From Leptolyngbyaceae cyanobacterium JSC-12 (GTDB lineage Bacteria; Cyanobacteriota; Cyanobacteriia; Leptolyngbyales; Leptolyngbyaceae), in the NCBI GenBank assembly GCA_000309945.1, contig CM001633.1, positions 133,264 through 197,263 of the forward strand: a DNA stretch of 64,000 nt, written 5' to 3'. The stretch's first letter is position 1. Each line of letters opens with the position of its first letter. Shown here piece after piece: positions 57,872 through 64,000 of the stretch. A program made the translations under genes and the position numbers. The notes under the pieces are model-generated. The model saw nothing but the letters and a program-made list of their open reading frames with translations. It was not told the origin of the DNA and did no database searches.

Positions 57872-59668
57872 ATGGCAAGCCCTACCTCGTCATTGCGTTC
57901 GGCTCGTAGTCGCAAACAACGTCCCAAGTTTGCTTTGCTACCTGCCTGGATTCATTCTCCTCAATTTCGGGCGGGACTCGTTTGGGCAATCTTAATGACT
58001 GGAACGGGACTCCTGGCGATTAATCTGTTCTATGTTCAAATTGTTAAGGGTCCGGCATTGCGGGCAGTGGCGCGGGGGAATCAGGTAACGGTTTTACGCC
58101 CCTTCGTACCTCGACGAGATATTGTAGATCGGGCTGGTAATGTACTGGCCCTGGATCGTCCGGTTTATACGCTATATGCTCACCCAAAGTTGTTCAAAGA
58201 GGAAAAGAGCGCGATCGCAGAAAAACTGGCTCCAATTTTGAACCGTTCTGCCGTCAGCATTGCCAAACAATTTGATGAAGGAGAGTCGGGCATTCGGATT
58301 GAGTATGCCCTGGTAGAAGACACCCAATCTCGTATTCATGACTTACGCATTGATGGGTTGGAACTAGTGCAAAATCAGCAGCGTCTTTACCCCTACAAAG
58401 AAGTAGCGGCTGATATTGTGGGCTATGTCAATGCCGATCACCAAGGGCAGGCTGGAGTGGAACTGAGCCAGCAAAATGTATTGCAACGCACTACAGAACC
58501 CGTGCCCTTACGGCAGATGGGAGATGGCTCTGTTATGCCAGACAAAATTCCCTCTGGGTTCTTAAATCTGGATGATTTGCAACTGCGGCTAACCATTGAT
58601 ACTCGGCTTCAGCGCGTTATTCAACCGATCTTGAAAAAGCAAGTCTCTGCTGTTAATGCCAAGCGGGGCGTAGTGATTGTAATGGATCCTCACACAGGTG
58701 AGCTATTATCGCTGGTATCAGAGCCATCCTATGACCCCAATGAATATTTCAAGGCAAACCCCGAACGGTTTAAAACCTGGGCAATTACAGATTTGTATGA
58801 ACCTGGTTCAACTTTTAAGCCAATCAATGTAGCGATCGCCCTGGAGGCAAAAGTTGCCACTCCTGACACCGTTGTAGACGACTCTAGCCAGATCACTGTG
58901 GATGGCTGGCCAATTCAAGGTGGGATGGGCGGTAGCTCGACGGTAACAGAGATCTTAGTCAACTCCAGCAACCCTGGCATGGTGCATCTTGTGGATCTGC
59001 TGAAGCCCGATGTGTATTATCAATGGTTACGGCGTTTAGGGTTGGGAGGTACAACTGGGATTGATTTGCCTGCCGAAATGGCTGGGCAGTTTAGAAATCG
59101 CAAAACCTTTGTAGAAACCCGAATTGAACGAGCCGTTACAGCATTTGGACAGGGCTTTTCGCTAACACCTATTCAACTCATTCAACTCCATGCCGCGATC
59201 GCAAACGGAGGCAAACTCGTCACTCCTCACGTTGTTCAAGGGTTGTATACCAGCAAAGGACAGCTTTACTGGAAACCCAATCTACGCCCAGCTCGGCAAG
59301 TCTTTTCAGCGGCCACCACGAAAGCGCTGCTGACCATGATGGAAGGTGCAGTGCAGGAAGGAACTGGGAAAGCTGCTCAGTTGCCAGGATACCGGGTGGC
59401 TGGTAAAACCGGAACTTCACAAAAAGCCAATGGTATGGGCGGTTATTCTGAAAGTGCCTACGTCACTAGTTTTGTCAGTATGTTTCCAGCTGACAAACCC
59501 CAATACGTTATCCTCACTGTGATTGATGAACCTGCTGGTGGTGGCTACGGTGGAACAGTCGCTGCCCCTGTTTCAAAGGAAGTAATGCGGGCGATCGCTA
59601 ACCTCAGGAACATTGCGCCATCGTCTCCAGTAGAAAAAGCAGAAGCAGGAGAGGAAAGTGGGGAGTAG
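57872..59668 (+). CDS. ftsI: Penicillin-binding protein FtsI (PBP3 class)
   Basis: A 598-residue septal peptidoglycan transpeptidase. A transmembrane helix lies at about residues 34-54, then the pedestal domain from RRDIVDRAGNVLALDRPVYT. The transpeptidase motifs are the SxxK box GSTFKP (S313, K316), the SxN box SSN (365-367) and the KTG box GKTGTS (512-514). The C-terminus is Glu/Ala-rich. AGGAGG precedes the ATG. With the ftsL-like gene it forms a two-gene division operon; FtsW is elsewhere. Confidence 0.92.
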   Translation: MASPTSSLRSARSRKQRPKFALLPAWIHSPQFRAGLVWAILMTGTGLLAINLFYVQIVKGPALRAVARGNQVTVLRPFVPRRDIVDRAGNVLALDRPVYTLYAHPKLFKEEKSAIAEKLAPILNRSAVSIAKQFDEGESGIRIEYALVEDTQSRIHDLRIDGLELVQNQQRLYPYKEVAADIVGYVNADHQGQAGVELSQQNVLQRTTEPVPLRQMGDGSVMPDKIPSGFLNLDDLQLRLTIDTRLQRVIQPILKKQVSAVNAKRGVVIVMDPHTGELLSLVSEPSYDPNEYFKANPERFKTWAITDLYEPGSTFKPINVAIALEAKVATPDTVVDDSSQITVDGWPIQGGMGGSSTVTEILVNSSNPGMVHLVDLLKPDVYYQWLRRLGLGGTTGIDLPAEMAGQFRNRKTFVETRIERAVTAFGQGFSLTPIQLIQLHAAIANGGKLVTPHVVQGLYTSKGQLYWKPNLRPARQVFSAATTKALLTMMEGAVQEGTGKAAQLPGYRVAGKTGTSQKANGMGGYSESAYVTSFVSMFPADKPQYVILTVIDEPAGGGYGGTVAAPVSKEVMRAIANLRNIAPSSPVEKAEAGEESGE

Positions 59669-59905
59669 GAAATCGGTGATGGGGACGATGAGGACGGTAT
59701 TACAATCCCACAAGATTGGTTGTTTTCGGATCATATTGCATATTGAAATTGATCGAGAGTGCCTGCCTAGATTTTTCAATTGCCGTCTCGATCTCCTCCA
59801 GTGGCACAAGAAACAACTCCCTTAGTTACACAGGGATACCGAAGCGATGAAGTAGAACAATCGCCACTTCAACTGCATTCATACTTGATCTCCCCATCTC
59901 CTCCT

Positions 59906-61966
59906 CTATCTCCGCATCCCACTCTCCCTCACCTGTTCTAACAACTGCTCCATGCTACGAGCGGGTTCTTTGCAGCTCAAGCCCTGACAAACCAAACCCA
60001 CAGCTCCCGCAGGTAAATCCACCTCTGTTTTATACATAACAGTCGGCTGGTATTGGGCAGCCAGGAGGGCGATCGCGTCAGGTGTAGCACGAACCAGAGT
60101 TTGATGCAGAAACCAATCCATGCCGACAAACAGGCTAGGGCATGCTTGGGGAGATCGTTCCATAACAGAGCCAAATGCTTTCAGGGTTTGTTCTGCCCTG
60201 TCCAGATAGCTCAGATCTTCGGTGAGGAGCGCCAGCCGCACGAGATTAGCAACAGCGACGCCATTAGCAGCAGGAGTGGCGTTATCCATGTAACTACGTT
60301 CCCGCACTAGTAAATCGGGGGTGCGATCAGTATTGAAGTAGCCACCCAATTCCACACTCCATAAGAACTCATCCAATTCAGCCTGTACTCGTACTGCCGC
60401 GTCTAGAAACGAACTCAGGGCAGCTACAGAATCAAGACTTTGATAAGCCTGATGCAAATCGAGGAGAGCCTTAATAAACAAGGCATAATCCTCGGACTGT
60501 GCCAGCACACTAGGCTGACCGTTGTAATTAACGCGATGCAATCGGTTCTCGACCCACTGACGCTCCAGGATGAATTGAGTAGCATTCACTGCCAGTTCCA
60601 GCCAGGAGCAGTTTTGAAACACAGCGGCAGCCCGCGCCAGACCAGAAATCATCAAACTATTCCAGGCAACAATCATTTTGGTGTCAGTAACGGGAGGAAT
60701 TCGTCCTGCCCAGGGCATTTCTTGGGCTTCCCGGTTGTTGCGGGCGGGGGGAAATGGCTTGATGCGATCAGTGCCAATGCCGTAACGAATTTGAAACAGT
60801 TTATCTAATGCGGTTTCAATCGCCTCACTCAACTGTCCAGAATGACGACGTTGCAGTACGTTGACCCCTTCAAAGTTACCCTTTTCGGTGATGGTCAATT
60901 GAGTTTGCATCTCTCTTAGTTCCTTTTCTGTAAGGAGGGTCGTGAGTTCGTCATAGCCCCAAACGTAGAAAGCTCCCTCCTCCGGTTCTGTAGCATCGGG
61001 TGACGTGAAGCTATCAGCATCTTGGGCAGCGTAGAAGTAGCCTTCTGGTGCAGTCATTTCCCGTTGCAACCATTCCACCGTCAGTGCGATCGCCCTTTTA
61101 AAGGCAGGTTCCTGCACATCTGCGCTCCACTGGTTTGCCAGATATTCCATAATCTGCCCATTGTCATAGAGCATCTTCTCAAAGTGAGGCACCGTCCATG
61201 TAGGGTCAACGGTATAGCGATGGAAACCGCCGCCCACATGATCAAAAATGCCGCCCAGTGCCAGATCGATGCCCCGCTGGGTGCTCACCTCCAATGCGTT
61301 ATAGCGAGACTTTGCCAAAAATCGCATAGCCCGTTGGGCAACATCCGCGTAGGGGATCATGGGAAAACTAGGCCCTACCGACTTCGATGAGATCACACCC
61401 GTGTTATATTCCAACCCATGTAAAAAGACATCCCGTGGCAATGCTTCGACGGCAGGTAAAAGGGTTGAGCTTTGCAAATTGCTCAAAATTTCTGCTTTGA
61501 CCGATTGCAGCTTGGTCTTTTCCTGGTCATAAAACCGCCGCACTCCTTCCAGTACTTGCAAAAAACTGGGTCGCCCATAACGCGGCTCAACCGGAAAATA
61601 AGTGCCGCCGTAGAAGGGAACCAAATCATCAGGGGTGAGAAAGATATTGAGCGGCCAGCCACCTTGCCCAGTCATCATCTGCAATGCCTGCATGTAAATG
61701 CTGTCCAGGTCAGGGCGTTCTTCTCGGTCTACCTTGATGGGGAGAAAGTTAGTATTCATAAACTTCGCAATCTCCTGGTCGGAAAAAGCTTCACCCTCCA
61801 TCACCGTACACCAGTGACAACTCGAATACCCCACTGATAGAAAAATCGGTTTATCTTCCTGACGCGCAATTGCCAGCGCTTCGTCGCACCAATACCACCA
61901 ATCAATTGGATTGTCAGCGTGTTTTCGAAGATACAAACTGTTGGCATTGGCAAGATGGTTTGGCAT
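59906..61966 (-). CDS. DUF255/YyaL (spermatogenesis-associated 20-like) thioredoxin-fold protein
   Basis: A 686-residue protein. The N-terminal thioredoxin-like domain starts NHLANANSLYLRKHADNPID and carries the CxxC-type motif SSCHWC at about residues 48-53 (numbered from M at 61966). It continues with KVDREERPDLDSIYM and GGWPLNIFLTPD. The rest is an alpha/alpha toroid resembling AGE/cellobiose epimerases (GGGFHRYTVDPTWTVPHFEK). Biochemical function of the family is not firmly known. An upstream in-frame ATG (62002) would add 12 residues. It is divergent from the DUF3110 gene. Confidence 0.88.
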   Translation of the reverse strand: MPNHLANANSLYLRKHADNPIDWWYWCDEALAIARQEDKPIFLSVGYSSCHWCTVMEGEAFSDQEIAKFMNTNFLPIKVDREERPDLDSIYMQALQMMTGQGGWPLNIFLTPDDLVPFYGGTYFPVEPRYGRPSFLQVLEGVRRFYDQEKTKLQSVKAEILSNLQSSTLLPAVEALPRDVFLHGLEYNTGVISSKSVGPSFPMIPYADVAQRAMRFLAKSRYNALEVSTQRGIDLALGGIFDHVGGGFHRYTVDPTWTVPHFEKMLYDNGQIMEYLANQWSADVQEPAFKRAIALTVEWLQREMTAPEGYFYAAQDADSFTSPDATEPEEGAFYVWGYDELTTLLTEKELREMQTQLTITEKGNFEGVNVLQRRHSGQLSEAIETALDKLFQIRYGIGTDRIKPFPPARNNREAQEMPWAGRIPPVTDTKMIVAWNSLMISGLARAAAVFQNCSWLELAVNATQFILERQWVENRLHRVNYNGQPSVLAQSEDYALFIKALLDLHQAYQSLDSVAALSSFLDAAVRVQAELDEFLWSVELGGYFNTDRTPDLLVRERSYMDNATPAANGVAVANLVRLALLTEDLSYLDRAEQTLKAFGSVMERSPQACPSLFVGMDWFLHQTLVRATPDAIALLAAQYQPTVMYKTEVDLPAGAVGLVCQGLSCKEPARSMEQLLEQVRESGMRR

Positions 61967-62099
61967 AGTTCCAGGTGCAAGCAACGCTCCTAAATTATGC
62001 ATCTTAAAGCGGTGCTCCTACTTTTTCGTGCCTCTGCCAGGCAAAAACGATTAGCGAAACTTAGATAAAATGAATCACACAAGACAGGGGAACGCAACG

Positions 62100-62492
62100 A
62101 TGCAAGTATACGTATTGCTGTTTAATGTTGGAACTGACAACGAGGGGTTACATACCCTACGGATTGGTGACCATAATGTAGTGCTGATGTTTGAAGAAGA
62201 GGATGATGCGACCCGATATGCCCTGCTGCTAGAAGCCCAGGATTTTCCGACAGCCTCAGTGGAAGCCCTTGAGCAAGAAGAAATTGAAGAATTTTGTGAA
62301 GCAGCTGGCTATGTTTGTCAACTAGTGCCAGTTGGGTTTGTGCCCCAGTCTGATGCAGAGCGATTATTGCTGGTGCCGCCAGAGAACAATATCGAAGAAA
62401 CCGATTGGCAATTGGAACGAAAAGAGTCGGAACCTGCGATCGCCAGTGACGAACTAGAACATATTCGGCGACGGCTGGAAGGATTGTTGTAG
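62100..62492 (+). CDS. DUF3110 protein
   Basis: A 130-residue protein from the ATG at 62100, which has AGGGGAA ten bases upstream. The N-terminal MQVYVLLFNVGTDNEGLHTL and MFEEEDDATRYALLLEAQDF are the DUF3110 signature, a cyanobacterial and plant plastid family. The C-terminal half is acidic (ENNIEETDWQLERKESEPAI). Function unknown. The stop is 2 bp before murQ, so the two are co-translated or at least co-transcribed. Confidence 0.85.
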   Translation: MQVYVLLFNVGTDNEGLHTLRIGDHNVVLMFEEEDDATRYALLLEAQDFPTASVEALEQEEIEEFCEAAGYVCQLVPVGFVPQSDAERLLLVPPENNIEETDWQLERKESEPAIASDELEHIRRRLEGLL

Positions 62493-62494
62493 AA

Positions 62495-63412
62495 ATGCGC
62501 AACTTGCAAGAACGAGGACATTTATTGACAGAGCAGGCAAATCCCAATAGCCAGAATTTGGATCAATTAACACCGCTAGAATTAGTAGATTTGTTTAACC
62601 AGGAAGATGCCAACGTGATTGTAGCAATTGCGAGGGCACGCGAAGCTCTGGCAGAAGCCATTACCCGCGCTGCTGATGCGATGCGCCAGGGTGGGCGATT
62701 GTTTTACATCGGAGCGGGAACTAGTGGACGCCTGGGTGTGTTGGATGCGGCAGAGTGCCCACCCACATTTTGTACCTATCCAGAACAGGTGCAGGGTATC
62801 ATTGCCGGAGGAGCCGGAGCGCTGGTTCGTAGTTCTGAGGATCTGGAAGACCGGGCAGATGATGGCGCTGCCGCGATCGCTCAACATCAGATTCGCGATC
62901 GGGATGTTGTCGTAGGGATTACGGCTGGTGGCACCACTCCCTACGTGCATGGGGCACTATTAGCCGCCCGTCAACGAGGCGCAACTACCGTGTTTATTGC
63001 CTGCGTTCCTCCAGAACAAGTCGATATTTCAGTCGATGTGGATATTCGTCTACTAGTTGGGCCCGAAATTTTGGCCGGTTCCACCCGTCTCAAAGCTGGA
63101 ACCGTTACCAAGTTGGCTTTAAATATCATTTCCACTGGAACAATGGTGCAGTTGGGCAAGGTGTATGGCAATCGCATGATAGATGTAGCAGTTACTAATA
63201 CCAAACTCCACGATCGCGCCCTCCGCATCCTGGCTGACCTGACTGATCTCTCCCGTGAAGAGGCTGCCCTGTTGTTAGAACGCAGCGGTCGCAACGTCAA
63301 ACGTGCCCTGCTAATGCACTGGACAGGGCTGGATAAAGAAGAAAGCGATCGCCTGCTGGTGCAACATCATGGACATTTACGAAACGCCATCAATGCCGTA
63401 AAACCCTTGTAG
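62495..63412 (+). CDS. murQ: N-acetylmuramic acid 6-phosphate etherase
   Basis: A 305-residue SIS-domain lyase that cleaves the lactyl ether of MurNAc-6-phosphate, giving GlcNAc-6-phosphate and lactate in cell-wall recycling. The family segments LFYIGAGTSGRLGVLDAAEC, GGAGALVRSSEDLEDRADDG, VVGITAGGTTPYV and the C-terminal LLMHWTGLDKEES are all intact. ATG 62495 follows the DUF3110 stop by 2 bp. No murK or anmK gene is present nearby. Confidence 0.93.
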   Translation: MRNLQERGHLLTEQANPNSQNLDQLTPLELVDLFNQEDANVIVAIARAREALAEAITRAADAMRQGGRLFYIGAGTSGRLGVLDAAECPPTFCTYPEQVQGIIAGGAGALVRSSEDLEDRADDGAAAIAQHQIRDRDVVVGITAGGTTPYVHGALLAARQRGATTVFIACVPPEQVDISVDVDIRLLVGPEILAGSTRLKAGTVTKLALNIISTGTMVQLGKVYGNRMIDVAVTNTKLHDRALRILADLTDLSREEAALLLERSGRNVKRALLMHWTGLDKEESDRLLVQHHGHLRNAINAVKPL

Positions 63413-63454
63413 AAGCAACCCTATTGTCCACAATCTCCAATCTTCCATCGCCTC

Positions 63455-64000
63455 TCACTTGCTGCGTTTGATGCGATCAATTTCCTTCTGAAGTTCATCA
63501 ATTTCCTGGCGCAATTTGTCTACTTCGGGAGGAGGGCTGGCCGTGGGGCGATCGCTGGGCTGAGAAGGCACTTCCACCGATCCTTCTGCTCCAGCTCGCA
63601 TATAATCGCCCTGCCGTATCCGACGATATTCCGCCGAGTCAAACCATGCTTTGAGAAAATGCACCCGCTCTACCGTAAAAGGATGAGTCAAAAACAACCC
63701 AGCCGAAATATTGTTGTAGAGAAAAAATTTGTAGACTTGGTTCAGTCCGTCTGAGTCTAAGCTCTGATATTGCTCAGACTGACGCTCAAACTCCTTCAAA
63801 TTCATCTCGTGCACGTAGCGGCTGCTACCGCCTGCCACTTTCATCATGCCGTTCATAATAGGTTTCAAATCATCCATCACCAGCAGAGCAGCGCGATCGG
63901 CAGAAAGTTCTGCTTTGCGGAGCCATTCATAAAACGCCATCACCAGCCCAGTGCTCACCAACGTACTCAAACCGAAAGTACGCTCTGCCAGTCCCGAAAT
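63455..64000 (-). CDS. M48-family metallopeptidase, C-terminal part (cut by window edge)
   Basis: The frame runs through to the right edge, so the gene starts outside. The visible part has RTFGLSTLVSTGLVMAFYEW and then the M48 helix with the third zinc ligand, RKAELSADRAALLVM (Glu of ExxAD). TLVSTGL and HPFTVERVHFLKAW are also as in HtpX-type enzymes. The HExxH motif lies beyond the window. It ends in an acidic/basic coiled coil (VDKLRQEIDELQKEIDRIKR). It is convergent with murQ. Confidence 0.85.
   Translation of the reverse strand: MSGLAERTFGLSTLVSTGLVMAFYEWLRKAELSADRAALLVMDDLKPIMNGMMKVAGGSSRYVHEMNLKEFERQSEQYQSLDSDGLNQVYKFFLYNNISAGLFLTHPFTVERVHFLKAWFDSAEYRRIRQGDYMRAGAEGSVEVPSQPSDRPTASPPPEVDKLRQEIDELQKEIDRIKRSK

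Overview
The window comes from a cyanobacterium, probably a filamentous or Leptolyngbya-like lineage. The evidence is the very frequent HIP1 octamer (GCGATCGC) plus a set of genes typical of the phylum: BciB divinyl reductase, CyanoP, a CYP120-type P450, a groES-less groEL behind a CIRCE operator, the PatA/Pix-type chemotaxis operon, and the DUF3110, DUF3288, DUF3352 and DUF4079 proteins. The genus assignment is inference only. No rRNA, tRNA, CRISPR array or prophage was seen.

Layout. 1-5.8 kb: end of a small stress-type protein, an orthocaspase, a Tat-leader gene remnant, a DUF3352 protein, an SDF-family symporter with changed cation-site residues and a small coiled-coil protein. 5.9-12.6 kb: bciB, a cyanoP-maf-ABC ATPase operon, a glycosyltransferase with TPRs, and a P450. 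12.6-16.5 kb: CIRCE-groEL, then a TetR regulator divergent from a Coq4-like gene with a perfect palindrome between them. 16.6-19.7 kb: one 1030-residue DUF4347/Gly-rich/RTX surface protein.

19.9-23.2 kb is a scrap yard: both ends of a histidine kinase, the C-terminal half of an M20 peptidase, an outer-membrane barrel without its signal peptide, a solo-tnpA IS200 element with both end hairpins, a double-hairpin repeat and a 28-30 bp direct repeat. A Tat-exported metacaspase follows. 25.8-32.8 kb: a GntR/FCD regulator diverges from seven same-strand genes (two exported helical proteins, DUF1275, DUF4079, an NCS2 purine/pyrimidine permease, a CPA2 antiporter and a small membrane protein).

33.4-43.1 kb is the most interesting region: a five-gene pixGHIJL-type (Pil-chemotaxis-like) operon whose 1530-residue receptor carries four cyanobacteriochrome-like GAF domains. 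Two of these (GAF2, GAF4) have a DPCF cysteine and a second cysteine exactly 28 residues later, the signature of dual-cysteine DXCF photoreceptors. The operon therefore probably controls type IV pilus phototaxis.

43.8-64 kb is mostly core metabolism and envelope: ilvC, pdxH, prmA, serA, a TIGR03790 lipoprotein, a protein with a tandemly repeated acidic tail, yvcK, an MlaF/MlaD lipid-transport pair, an ftsL-like gene with ftsI, a DUF255 thioredoxin-fold protein, DUF3110-murQ and the C-terminal part of an M48 peptidase. Several gaps here share a dispersed intergenic repeat built on AATCTAAAATCT and its complement.
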